A stretch of 64,000 nt of DNA, taken from contig ML769413.1 in NCBI GenBank assembly GCA_009733575.1, forward strand, positions 303,297 through 367,296. Reading direction: 5' to 3'. This stretch comes from Gymnopus androsaceus JB14. Its lineage: Eukaryota; Basidiomycota; Agaricomycetes; Agaricales; Omphalotaceae. Position 1 is the first letter of the stretch. Each line of letters opens with the position of its first letter. Below the pieces are notes generated by a model. The model did no database searches. It was given only the letters and a program-made list of their open reading frames with translations, and was not told where the DNA came from. Positions 9,611 to 20,907 of the stretch are shown here, in pieces. A program made the position numbers and the translations under genes.

Positions 9611-12407
9611 TGATACGCTGATTTTTCAGCTAAAGCTGAAACTGTACAGAATTGATAATCCTAGATTCTATATTATACTCAATATGGTTATACCGAGAAC
9701 TATAGTGAGCCCAAGCTGATAGTTGAAGTCTATTGAGAGTCTATTGTACTCTAGAGATTGCAGAGTGATGGTATGCATTAATGGTATCTCACTTAATTTT
9801 GTGAATGCATCTCATTCCAAGTCCTATGCTATTGTATGGTGTAGCAAGTCAAGCTCGGCGGATACCAAGTTGATGAGCAAGGCTATTCCGAAGCCCACAT
9901 ATAATTATTACTAGGCTAGACAATCAAAAGACATACCCAAGGGATTGAAGTTTCTGAGGCAGCACTTGGTGCAGCTCAACAAGTTGGTTATACAAAATTT
10001 ACAATGTTACTCTGCCGAGATGAAAACTCTTGACCAGATGAAAGCTTGCCTAGGCAATCTCATTGCAGAATGTCCGGTAACTCCGGCCCGGAGCTGCTGC
10101 AATGAATGGAAACAATCCTGCAATGTCATAAGTCTCTTGACCGAAGATAATAAAAGCAACATGGATGACAGAATCATCTAGGCAAGCTAAACTCTCTGAG
10201 ACCAAATATTGTACTAGCTGGATGCCCAAGGCTCCGTTAGGACTCCAAGGCAAGTGTAATTGATGGTGTGTTTTTGGGTTGCACATTGCTAGAGGGTGCC
10301 AAGGTATACCTGCCATGGCATCACCAATGTGGCCACCCATCAAGAACCATTCATGGAACAGTTCGCCTTTGTCTTGATATGGGTGACCGCTTATCAGGGA
10401 TGATAATGTGAGTATCAATGTGGGCAATAATATAGGATATCAGGGATATAATCACTGAGTTAACAATGACAAGCAATAGTATGAGTCATAATATGGGTCA
10501 TAAAATGGGCATTAATCTATATATGTCAGCCGGGATTGAACTTTGGATAGACACAGTTTGTGATCCGGGATGGTGCATCGGGTACACAGGTTGTGATCTG
10601 GGATGTTACTTCAGGTACACAAGTTAAACAGACTAGGGATTGTGCATCTAGCCAGAGTGGGTCCAAATACAAAGGTAGTTAACAACAAAATATCAAGACT
10701 AGGGAATCAGAACTGTATCTAGGGTCTTTATATACTGTACTTACATTGAGTCAAAGCAAGTCATAGTGTTCCGGATCCGGAAATAAGTCAGTATGACTCA
10801 GGATCAGGTACCAGAAATAAGTCAGCATGACTCAGGATTAGGTACCGGAGATGAGTCATATGACTTAGGAATAACTTGGAAAGACCAGGAAAAAGCTGGA
10901 AACAAATAGATAAGTAAAGTATATGTGCATATATGCACAAGTAAGTAAGGGAATATGTGAAAGAAGTGGAAAAGTGAATATATATGTGATTGGCAAGAAC
11001 ACAGTTCTTGACACTACCTGATCAACCTCATTGCAATCACTCTCAGAGCAAGGAATGACTAGGAATAATTCCTGTCCGAGCTTCAGTATTGTTCTGAGAT
11101 CCATGTGCTACAAGGCATCTAGGCTTGAGTCCACACGGAACTAGGCATAATGTCTAGCTCGCTATTGGCAAGGCAAAGATGGATATACTTCCAAGGGCTG
11201 TTCATGGAATGTTTTTGAACACCATAGAACTTCACTGAGTCATAAATTTGGAGGACCTGCACAGTTTCCAAGGCAAAAGAAAGTGACTCAAGTTCATCTA
11301 GAACCAAATTCCAAGCATTGTCATTCCGAGTTATGGATTTCCCCAAGATTAGGTATGCCGAGATGATTTATTGAGGAAGATTATTTATTATTTTACATTT
11401 ATGGACATGTCTCAATCTCTTTCATATTATTTCTTTGTTTTAGTATTTTTCCAAGATGTACCAGTATATAATGGTAGCTACATTCTATGTGGCAATCCAA
11501 GTTAGACTTGATACCTGAAACGCAGTTCTATCTTAGGACCTGTAGTGATCTGTACACACTCAGACGCATCTGCATTGTCCTCTACAACCTTTGAAACAGG
11601 TGGCCTTCTTGTAACCTCGATAATACTGAGGCAATTCATTCTACTTCCTGGCTATTAAGTTGAGCATTCCTGGTTTTCATCTCAGAGAAAGGTCACATCA
11701 GTCTTAGGACTGCAGGTGGAGCCTAATGTGCACATCTTGACAAGCCCATTGTTGATTAGGAAGGTCTTGGACCTAAGTGTCGGCTTGGTGTAGTTTTATT
11801 CCAGAAGCTCCTTGGAGTGTTAGCTAGCTTACCAACAGATTCTACCCCTTGCCTGCTCTTCACTGAGTGTGTTAAAAATGCCTACTTGAGTGACTTGTGC
11901 AGTGGTCATATAAGCTTGTTAGGTAACTTGCAAGATTCCCTGAGAGTTGGAGTATCATTGTGCGGCAACGTAAAGGCTCCTGATTCATGCTAAGTTGTTT
12001 GTTGAGTCAGCGTACTTGACCTGTGCTTGGGTGTTTCACCTTGGATATACAAAGTTGTTTGTTGAGTCGGTGTACTTGACCCATGCCTTGGTGTTCATGC
12101 AGATACGCAAAGTTGTTTGTTGAGTTGGCATACTTGACCCGTGCTCTGGTGTTTAGTTTTCCCCCTCAATTAGTTCAGCATGTCGTTGTACATTAGTTGG
12201 CTTTTCACAACCTTCCTCCAATACAAACTTTGTTCATTTGCACTGCCTGTGCCTCTGTTGAGTGCTTTTTCTCTATGAATCAAATAGTAGTTGAGGGAAC
12301 CTTTGACAACTTCCTTCCTTGCATTAAATTAAACCTTTCGGATTGAATCTGATTGGGGTGATTATTGTTTGGTTGGTTTTCATACCTAGCATAAATCTAA
12401 CTCATCA
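9611..12407 (+). mobile_element. LTR-like element copy B (2797 bp, longer and decayed subfamily)
   Basis: It starts TGATACGCTGATTTTTCAGC and ends AAATCTAACTCATCA, matching copies A and C at both ends, but the left-centre (about 9950-11050) is a roughly 1-kb different and longer segment. CTGT and ATGT flank it, so a 4-bp target duplication with one mismatch is likely; excision rejoins ORF1 as PLRA-QYKAQL. Many CG sites of A and C appear as TG/CA. It carries three units of the 60-bp internal repeat and tandem TGACTCA-type repeats. Confidence 0.75.
10545..10865 (+). repeat. Tandem repeats with bZIP-type sites in LTR copy B
   Basis: Two short arrays occur: a roughly 38-bp unit (TTGTGATC.GGGATG.T.C) near 10545-10625, and a roughly 34-bp unit (AATAAGTCAG.ATGACTCAGG) near 10770-10865. 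The second contains TGACTCA at 10794-10800 and 10828-10834 and the palindrome ATGAGTCAT at 10851-10859, all matches to the Gcn4/AP-1 class consensus. Confidence 0.55.
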
Positions 12408-12599
12408 ATGTGCTCTGAGTGGAGCATTAGCAGCCTCCCAGTCATCCTGAAGCTTCTAGATAGCCTGTTTGTTGCTTGTGACTTCAGGGAGGTTGGCAGA
12501 TGAGACCATTGCATCTTGAATCAGGTCATATGCTGCATTGGCGAAGTCCGGACAGCAAATTCACCTCAGGTCATATTCTAGTCATTCTTGTTCAGCCAT

Positions 12600-13070
12600 T
12601 GTGTTTGAAGGAGTGTGTAGAAAGGTGAAATTAAGAGTAATTAAAGAAAGGTTCTCCTATGCTACCAACGCTACCAAGAGACTGACTCCTGATGAACGTG
12701 ATAGCAGTAGGAAGCAAAAGGTACCAGTGCATCATGTGTATGTCCAAAGACCTCCATTTTCTCAATTTGGTTCTTATTTAGCAAACCACAATTCCCAACT
12801 ACCTCAATTCATACATATGTTACAGAAATTATCTGCGTGTGCCACTGATGCAACATATTGACTACGCTGCTCTCAATCTCCTCATTGGTCGGGCATCTCT
12901 GGGAGATGAGCTGCTAGCTACTCTTCCGGGACAATTGAATGTCCTGGTCAAAGGGACATCTGAATGAATTTGCTTGCCTGGCGCTTGCTAGATTCCACAT
13001 GTTGGATAAGCAGTGGGGGCTGTTATTTATTGGGGACAGTATTCATTACAGTGCTTTTTGTTAGCCTGCA
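12600..13070. other. Degenerate repeat sequence 5' of the RT element
   Basis: No convincing gene. The part around 12890-13060 resembles 110-290 in the same order, so it belongs to a dispersed repeat, perhaps the untranslated 5' end of the RT element. Confidence 0.3.
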
Positions 13071-13074
13071 GAAT

Positions 13075-14966
13075 ACAAAAATAAAAAAAAGTTGAGTGTC
13101 TACTTTGGCATAAGCAGCCAAGTGGCTCCAGTGGCACTGTGCTGAAAGCCCGCCAGGGTTTGGCGGATGTATTTCTCATGAAGCGAGGCTAAGCCAATGT
13201 GTTTCTCGTGGAGCGAGTGCCATGTGTTTCTTGCAAAGTGAGAGTCAATCAATGTATTCTTGCAAAGCGATCCCTGTGTTTTTCACAAAGAAATTTGTGT
13301 TTCTTGGAAGGCCTGAATTCAAGTGGAGCCATGTTAATGTTTGCAAAGCATCATGAACGACTTGCTGTGACTTCTCTCTGCTCATTGGACAAAACTGAGG
13401 ATACATTTGGAAAGTTCATTCTTTGGGGTACTGATAAAGGTACAATGAGTATGCTGTATACGAGGCACAAAAATGTATGCTGTGAGACCAAATGCAAGGA
13501 AGTGAACAATGGATGTCTAGTTATACAAATGAAGAAGCACAATGATACTGAAAGGAGCAAATGCAATTAAGTGTGAGTGTGACAAGACAAGGAGAGACTG
13601 CAAGTGAGTGCAAGAGTGATCTTTGATTTATGCAAATGAGAAAAAACGACATCATGGTTGAGCCTGGAAAAGCAAAAGAAACTTTGGTGGAGGGTTTAGA
13701 AGTATACGCTGCTGTGAAGAAACTGAACACAGACCTAGATTGAGCCCACCCAATTTTGCCTCTCGCCACGGTTACCATTCATGATGACTGCATAACTGTG
13801 GATTTGAATGCAGGTTTTGGCACTCTCACTCGTTTGCTCCCATTGGAGATGTCGGTTGATATCTTTGAGGGGCAATTACTGGTTTTGGACAGCCAAATAT
13901 GTTGTGAGCTGAAGGCTCAAGGTAGATGTGAAAGAGTCGTTATCTTCTCTGTCGGATATCATATGTGAGGAGATAAACAGCACTTTCTCAGTTTCCGCCA
14001 TAAACCCTATTCCTGAAAAGGCAATAGTCTGGCAGAACATTCTTATCTGTTCCAACATGTGCCTGCCACTCGCCTATCTAAGTGCTCAGTCAGACTTAGA
14101 AGCAAAACACCGGTCCAGCAATGACATTCAGGACTACAATGAATGACTGAACAACAAAAAAACAAACTATATTACCAAATGAATAAAGTGGGAATACATA
14201 CAGCAATGAAGAGAAGATTACAATACGAAGTCGCGAGACTGTACATAGGATATCCAGTCCATAGTGAGGAATGCTCCAGCTGCTCTTCCTCCGGCATGGC
14301 TCACCAGATTTTGTAGTGAAGATAAAAGGCATCAGGGTTCCAAGCATGCCCAAACTCCATCTCAAAGCATCTTTGCAGCAAAAGTGATGAGGATGCATCA
14401 TCAAAGATGACAATGAATCCTTCCAATAGCCAAGCAATGGTCAGACCTGCAGGCCATGACAATACTGGACCAGTCTTCTCTCCAACTCGCCAAAGCTCAA
14501 TCACCTTTGAATCCTCCTAATGTTGTAACCACTTTAAGAACTCCTCCCAAGTATTCCATCTCACTGTATTTGGGTTGGCGTGAATCATACTCAAAGCTGC
14601 CATAAGATATAGATGGTGGTGCAGGAGTGAAAGGAAGAGTCGAGACAAAAGCTAGATGGATTTTCAGGGACCGCAGGACTTGTCACAGAGGGATCAAGTT
14701 GGAACTTGAGCTGTATTATTATAGGGCGAGTCAAGGTAGCACGAATAAGGTAGTAATAAAGTTGCAAGGTATGGGATTACAGGCAGGTGACAGCGGTGAA
14801 GAAATGGCAAATGCCATGCAAAGATACCACGCAAGCTCATAGATAAGAATGTTCTGCCAGAATATTTCCTTTCCGGGAATAGGGTTTATGGCGGTATCTC
14901 AAAAGTGATAAACAGCTGGAGTGCCGCTTATGCCGAAGTAGGTGCTCAACTTTTTTATTTATTTTT
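13075..14966. mobile_element. Fold-back element of about 1.9 kb with one split arm
   Basis: The right arm (14836-14966), read in reverse complement, gives caaaaataaataaaaaagtt, gagcacctacttcggcataa, then cagctgtttatcac and ccgccataaaccctattcc up to attcttatct. The left side contains the same two blocks, but separated: 13075-13118 and 13970-14050. So the left arm appears interrupted by about 850 bp. No protein family is recognisable inside. The target duplication was not identified. Confidence 0.55.
13165..13315. repeat. Decayed tandem repeat of about 30-bp units
   Basis: The words 'tgtgtttct', 'cgtggagcgag', 'tgcaaagcga' and 'cacaaagaaa' recur every 25-35 bases, suggesting a degenerate minisatellite within the segment that splits the fold-back arm. 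Confidence 0.4.
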
Positions 14967-15015
14967 GCATTAGTCTCTACGGATCCTTTGGTCCGAGATG
15001 GCTGTGCCATATGTA

Positions 15016-15483
15016 GTTTCAAAAAAGGTAGGGGGACAGGCAAACCCAGCCAACCCCACGTGGCCGATTGTGACGGACTTTATTTGGTAATTTCATCAGT
15101 GAAACTACTCTTCAAATAACTGTGCTCTCTCTGAGGGATATTTACAAAATGTGCTCCCAGCAATTATCAGAAACATATCTTACCTCAACACTGAGCTTTT
15201 TTTCATCATTTTAAAGTGGAAACTGAGAGAGTTACTTAGGTTACAGTCAATAATCATATATCTTGTAAATAAATCTCTCAGATTTGAATGAAAAATCACA
15301 GGAAAAATCACATAGCCTCATGAGATGTATTCAAATAAAATGTTTGAAATGGATTTGCCAAAAAGACTTTAGTTGGGCTAATATAAGACGAAGAAGAAAA
15401 AGTTACTAAATAAGGTGCATGATGTAACGTGTGACATGCTCGCGTGGGGTTGGTCGGGCTTGCCTGTCCCCTACCTTAGAAAC
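15016..15483. mobile_element. MITE of 468 bp with AGGTAGGGG terminal inverted repeats
   Basis: The left arm GTTTCAAAAAAGGTAGGGGG followed by ACAGGCAAACCCAGCCAACC is inverted at the right end (reverse complement GTTTCTAAGGTAGGGGACAG, then GCAAGCCCGACCAACCCCAC). The interior is AT-rich and non-coding. It lies directly upstream of the broken F-box gene. Confidence 0.75.
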
Positions 15484-15677
15484 TGATGGTCACGAGCCTA
15501 GGTGCCGAGACGCGAGACGTAGGAATTTCCTTTGCTTATGGTACAAACAAACGGATTTGTTTACACCAAATAAATTACATGGGTGGGATTGGTCGCGGCG
15601 CCTATTAAAATTGCGAAACTTATCCAGTACAGTCACCAACTCACTACTGTCGGTTCGGTTTTGAACTCCAATTCTCC

Positions 15678-18600
15678 ATGACCCAACAAAATCTGTCGCA
15701 ACATTGCATTGAAGAGCCGATATGGCTTGGTTTCAACGATACATCTTTCCTTCGAGCACAACTTTCGAATTCACAAAATCAGCTAGAAAGCTTCGAACAA
15801 CAGTTGAACAAGCTCAAACGTGCACACGAAGGTTCAGATGAATGAACTCAAGCGTGTACACAAGGATCAGGTCTCTGAGCTGACGCGTCGTAAAGACGCA
15901 AAACTCGTCGAGATTGATTCATTTCAAAATCTTTTATCGCCTATCCGTCGAATTCCGCTAGAGATTCTCTCTGAGATCTTTGAGCTCTCATGTCTTCCTG
16001 ACAATGGTATCTTTAGGGGCAGCCACGACATTGTCTGCTGCACATCTACTTTGTCTAAAGTCTGCGTGGCCTGGAGACATGCTTCCATTTCTACGCCTTG
16101 ACTTTGGTCGAAGCTGTGCCTTTCGATGGATACGCATTACAAAGCCTTCACCGTGGAGGTTATTTGGGTGAAGGAGTGGATTTCTCGAAGCCAAGGATAC
16201 CCTTTGGACTTTTATCTTGACTTTGAGAATTTTGACGGATCTCTTGACTGGGAGGAGGATCTTCATGAACATCCTGGAGCGGTTCAAATACTGCAGTACA
16301 TCCTGGAACTCAGTCATAAAATTCAACTGTTCAAGCTGCATTCTGTCGAGTCATCGCTCTTTCGTACTTTTTTCCGTCGAGTTTCGCGTGCTTCACTCCC
16401 TATTTTGGAAGAAATCTGTCTTAAAACAGATGGAAGTGGTGACCATAAAGTGTCATTCTTCCCTCGTCAAAGCCGCATTTTATTAGGAGCACCCAATTTA
16501 CGACGGGTAGAACTCATCGATCTCGGTAATTTCCTTGAGGGCACACCGTTTATGCTGCCTGCGAAACAGTTGACCTCTCTGACTATCGATTGCATTGATT
16601 CGGACTGCGCCCCAACCAGCTATGCTGATCTACTGCCACGCTGCGAAAAGCTTGTTGATACGCCGATTTTTCGGCTAAGGCTAGAACTGCGCAGAACCAA
16701 TAATCCTAGGTTCTGTTAGTAACAAAACACGGTCAATAAGAGAACTATAGTGAGCCCGAGCTGATAGTTAAAATCTACCGAGGACCTATTCTACCCAAGA
16801 GGTTGCAGAGTAACGGTACGCGCAATGGTACCATACTTAACTTTGTGAATGCGCCTCGATCAAAGTCCTATGCGCGGTATGGTGTAGCGAGGCAAGCTTG
16901 TTGGATAACAAGTTGCTGACCGAGGCAGATAAACGAGCCCACATACCAGTTATACTAGGCTAGGTCATCGAAGGATATACCCAAGGGATCAAAGTCTTAA
17001 CGAGGCATCGCTTCCGCAATCAGCTCACCGAGGAGTCTAAACGACACTCAAGTTTATTAAACGAAGCAAGGTGGACCGAGATGGGGAAGTACCCTAATGG
17101 GTGCCCTCAAAGTTGACACTCGCTGGAAAGCGCCCAGGCATATAGCTGCAGCAGTCCAACGCGGCCACATGACCCACTTGCTGTAGCTAATTCTAGAGCA
17201 CGGAAGGACCAAGGAGTATTTCTATCCGAGCCTCAGCGTTTTACCGAGATCCATATGCTACCAGGCATCTAGACTCGAGACCACGCGGAACTAGAGATAA
17301 TAACCAGTCTCCCATTGGCAAGGAAAAACATAGAAATACTTCCAAGGGCTGTTCTGCTAAAGGAGCTGGCGAGCCTTGTAAAAAAGGCAAATGACTCGAG
17401 TCAATTCAGACCAAAATCCCAAAAGTCGACCCAATCGAGGAAGACAAACAAACGAGGCAGGAAAACGTCGAGGCAAAACCATAGTATACACGCATATATG
17501 GACATTATTTATCTTTTCTATTTTACTTACTCTGTTTCATCCTATCTCGCTCAGTTTCTCTCATTTTCCTATTTTCATATATCTCGCTCAGTATATAAGG
17601 GTAGCTATTCTATCTCGGAATGACAAGTTAGACTTGATACCTGAAACGCAGTTCTATCTTAGGACCTGTAGTGATTCGTACACGCTCAGACGCGTCTGCA
17701 TCGTCCTCTACAACCTTTGAAACGGGTGGCCTTCTTGTAACCTCGATAATACTGAGGCTGTTCATTCTACTTCCGGGCTATTAAGTCGAGCATTCCTGGT
17801 TTTCATCTCGAAGAGAGGTCACATCAGTCTTAGGACTGCAGGTGGAGCCTAACGTGCACACCTCGACGAGCCCGTTGTTGATTAGGAAAGGTCTTGGACC
17901 CAACTGTTGGCTTGGTCTAGTTTTAGGGAGGAAGCTTCTTGGAGTGTTACCTAGCTTTACCAACAGATTCTACCCCTTGCCCGCTCTTCGCTGAGTGTGT
18001 TAAAAACGCGTACTCGAGTGACTTGCGCGGCGGTCGTATAAGCTTGTTAGGTAACTCGCGGGAATCCCTGAGAGTTGGAGTATCATTGCGCGGCAACGTA
18101 AAGGCTCCTGAGATACGCAAAGTCGTTTGTTGAGTCGGCGTACTTGACCCGTGCTTTGGTGTTTGCTTTTCCCCTTGATTAGTTCAGCGCATCGTCGTAC
18201 GTTAGTTGGCTTTTCAAAACCTCCCTCCAAATATAAAACCTTGTTCATTGCGCACTATCTGTGTCAACTGTCAAGTGCTTTTCTCTTCAAATCAATTAGT
18301 AGTCGAGGGAACCTTTGACAACCTCCTTCCTTGCATTAAATTAAACCTTTTGGATTATATCTGATTGGGGTGATTGTTGTTTGGTTGGTTTTCATACCCA
18401 GCACAAATCTAACTCATCATCGTCCACCTCTACTTTCACCCGTCATCCAATTCTGAATTTGACCCTAACCTCTCCATATTTCTTCCTAACCTGAAATCAC
18501 TCGACGTCACTTGTAACGATACAGAAGTAGTGAACTTTTTGTGCCGCTTTACGCTCCCTGCTCTTGAAGATTTGGCTCTCGAATGGGATGGGCAGGATTT

Positions 18601-19126
18601 CGACAGCCTAGCTATGGATGTTTCTGCTTTCCAGCGCCGCTCTGTCACCTCATTGTCATCGTTAACACTGAGGAGCTTCAGAGATGATGCAAAAGGCTTC
18701 CTCAATGGCTTGATAGAAATACTATCTGTCTTCCCCGAAATCAGGACTTTCCGGATTCATGGACTTGGAGGCGGATTCGACGTAAATCCAGTCGTTCAAT
18801 CCTTGACTTGCACCAAAGATCACCCAGGTCTGCTCACAAAGCTCACCTGTTTCGAGCTGTGCTGGGTCTTGTCATGTCACGGTAAAAGGAGATATCCTTC
18901 AGCTTTGACTACCATGGTTCTTTCACGGTGGTGGCCGGATGTTAGGAATGAGTCGGACATGGATGCTAACCAACTCTATCAGACCCGCAGTGGCGTATCT
19001 CGATTGCAGAAGGTAACATTGCATGGCGTTGAGTTCTCGGAGGATGTTACAATCATATCTGAACTACCTGGCTTGGACGTTGATTATACGGAGTTTTGGA
19101 TGGATGATGAATTACATGTATATTAA
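15678..19126 (+). pseudogene. F-box/LRR-type gene disrupted by frameshift, nonsense mutation and LTR
   Basis: From the ATG at 15678 the protein begins MTQQNLSQHCIEEPIWLG, with a coiled coil and then the F-box-like region LSPIRRIPLEILSEIFELSC, and ends with LRR-like sequence to LDVDYTEFWMDDELHVY at 19126. It parallels the intact paralogue at 59564-61198 along its length. F-box proteins are substrate receptors of SCF ubiquitin ligases. Three lesions are visible: a frameshift near 15830-15845, a TGA at 16099-16101 where the paralogue has CGA (Arg), and the 1764-bp LTR at 16656-18419, which splits the codon run ...RCEKLV-HLYFHPS.... It is therefore dead, but its parts remain easily aligned. Confidence 0.85.
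16656..18419 (+). mobile_element. Solo LTR-like element copy C (1764 bp), inside the F-box gene
   Basis: Almost identical to 6704-8466, with the same TGATACGCC start, TATATAAGG at 17592-17600 and CTCATCA end. It is flanked by TTGT (16652-16655) and TCGT (18420-18423), a 4-bp duplication with one change. Removing it restores the F-box protein frame. High identity with copy A implies recent amplification. Confidence 0.85.
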
Positions 19127-19899
19127 CTCTAATAATTATTAAGGCGTGGTATCGCATCGCAATCGATATTTTTGACGGTGTCCCAATCATAATTTTCAAA
19201 CATCAAAGTCAAGGCCAAAGAGCGACAAGGTGAAAGAAAGACTGTTCCAGTTGATAGTCTTGCTGTAGGCTCATCATACAATGCCAGTAATGGTTCTGAC
19301 AAGACTTATCAAAAAAAAGCCCGCGTCGAGCGCTTGTTCAGGTCGTTCGCTTCTATCACCATTTAATTAAGCTTCGAGTCTCAAGCGTTAAGCAATTTCT
19401 TAACAATCTCAGCGCGAGGACGCTTCACGTGTACCGCCCAGCCGATGATTCAGGATGTGAACTTCGTTGACGATGCCTCCTTATATATAGCGCATTGCCC
19501 TGTTTCTCAGAAATGAAAGGCGAGCAGGAATTGCACGAAGCCATTCAACTTAATATCACAGAATGTTACCACCAACTCGTCGAAAATCTGGCCGACTCAG
19601 GCCGTCCTTGACGCTGTTCGAACGACGAACACGCACGTTATCATGTACCATCGACCCAAATGAATTTATTTTTCACATATAGGCGAAATATACCAATAAC
19701 TTGAACGGCTAACACGAAACATACCCTGTAGAGCAAAGACTGAGTATGGAAGCGCACGGAAAATATTTGAAGGAGAGCACAAATATTTAGAGGCATGATA
19801 TCTCTTCAACAACGCAACAAAGAATGACTCAAAGTGTGCACGCGGACGGGCGTTCAGGAGAATCGGGTCAAGTAAGAGGCTGGAAATTTGAACGCCTTG

Positions 19900-20907
19900 C
19901 TAGACAGCTCAAACGCTGATGGCGTGGAAGGGAATTCTGGTGCATAAGAATATTACCGCAGTCGGGACAGCGCTGACAAATTCCGAGGTGAGCTACGTCG
20001 AAATGATCTATGTAACCCTGTCAATCAGAGATTAAAGCAGAGAAAACGGAGCTTACGATTCCTGGCCTGGTTACTCTTGTATTCTTTAGAGCAACCATGA
20101 TAATCGCAAGTGAAATATCCATTTGGCTGGGTGTAGGGATCTCCACCGTAACCGTATAGTACGGTTTTACGGGTACGGGTATACGAGTAGCCGTAACCGT
20201 CCCGTATAGGAATCTCAAGAATAATTTACGGTTACGGGTACGGTACTGTAGTATACCGTATACTTGCCGTACAAATACGGCCGTATACGGGTACGATACG
20301 GCCCGTAATAAATCAATAAAAAATACTTGAATTTTCTTGCAAAATATACTACATTTTTGCTACATTTACACTAGACACCAGTATCGAGCAAACGTTCCAT
20401 GTGTGCATTGCATAAATGCAGCTTCTTTCATAAGAAAACGGTCATTACATGAGTTTTCTCAACACTCCAAACTGATGATATTAAAGAATGAAGACATTCT
20501 GGCTATATCTTTGGTGAATACACTCAAAGACTAAACAAATTATCTCTTTGTTATCAAACCATGCAGTTTTAAACACTGGACTACTAGAATTTTTCCAAAA
20601 AATGAACAAGTAATAAGATACACCCGTAAATACGGCCGTAAACCCGTAAAAATACCGTAACCGTACCGTAAGAGGTCCTGAAATATTCTTTACGGTTACG
20701 GGTACGGTCCAGGAGGTACCCGTAAAGTACCGTAAATTATACGGTGGGGATCCCTAGCTGGGTGGCTGAGGGCTCATAGGCGGCAATGGAGACGATGGAT
20801 TGCGGTATCTCCAACACGTTCCAAAGCCAGGCTTCGAAGCCTTGCGGGAGTCCGGAATAGCGCTTAAAGATATCATTATACCACCTGTCCATGGCTCTCG
20901 CAGACCA
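19900..20907 (-). pseudogene. C2H2 zinc-finger gene, copy 1, split by a hAT-type MITE
   Basis: On the minus strand the frame starts MDRWYNDIFKRYSGLPQGFE at about 20892 and runs through LEIPQSIVSIAAYEPSATQ, where the 623-bp element intervenes, then resumes CDYHGCSKEYKSNQARNR. After a probable intron (GTAAGC...GACAG) comes GYIDHFDVAHLGI and CPDCGNILMHQNSLPRHQ, a second zinc-ribbon or C2H2-like unit. The two zinc halves do not join in frame with the obvious splice sites, so it is probably a pseudogene. An upstream exon ending ATGAAAC before GTAAGT may exist. A DNA- or RNA-binding role would follow from the motif alone. Confidence 0.5.
20134..20756. mobile_element. hAT-type MITE, 623 bp, 8-bp target duplication GCTGGGTG
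   Basis: Termini are TAGGGATCTCCACCGTA and, inverted, TAGGGATCCCCACCGTA. Direct copies of GCTGGGTG flank it at 20126-20133 and 20757-20764, and the related unoccupied site is visible in the duplicate segment near 22635. Eight-base duplications with TAGGG/CAGGG ends are typical of hAT elements. The subterminal regions are packed with CCGTA/TACGG words, the usual kind of transposase-binding repeats. There is no transposase gene, so it is non-autonomous. Confidence 0.9.

Larger units (their letters stand above)
6466..12599 (-). pseudogene. ORF1 of the same RT element, split by two LTR-like insertions
   Basis: Read on the minus strand, the frame starts at the ATG at 12599 (MAEQE, then a TGA in place of Arg) and runs through NAAYDLIQDAM and DDWEAANAPLRA, where the element at 9611-12407 is inserted. 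It resumes at 9610 with a charged coiled coil (QLRADEERAEQERQREEETQ), then LNCFQLATDDKLGL, FARFYANMDMHPEL, MAHYHSEMRQSWYKQ and FDLSVIAERVLDESRREIQ. The second LTR at 6704-8466 splits a Cys/His-rich tail exactly at CHR-C, and the tail continues CLGWDKHDIRRCP to HRCSGCAGTSHGAEGC and a stop. Similar ORF1 proteins with a coiled coil and a Cys/His tail precede the RT in mushroom elements; their function is probably RNA or DNA binding. Stops and frameshifts make it dead. Confidence 0.7.
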
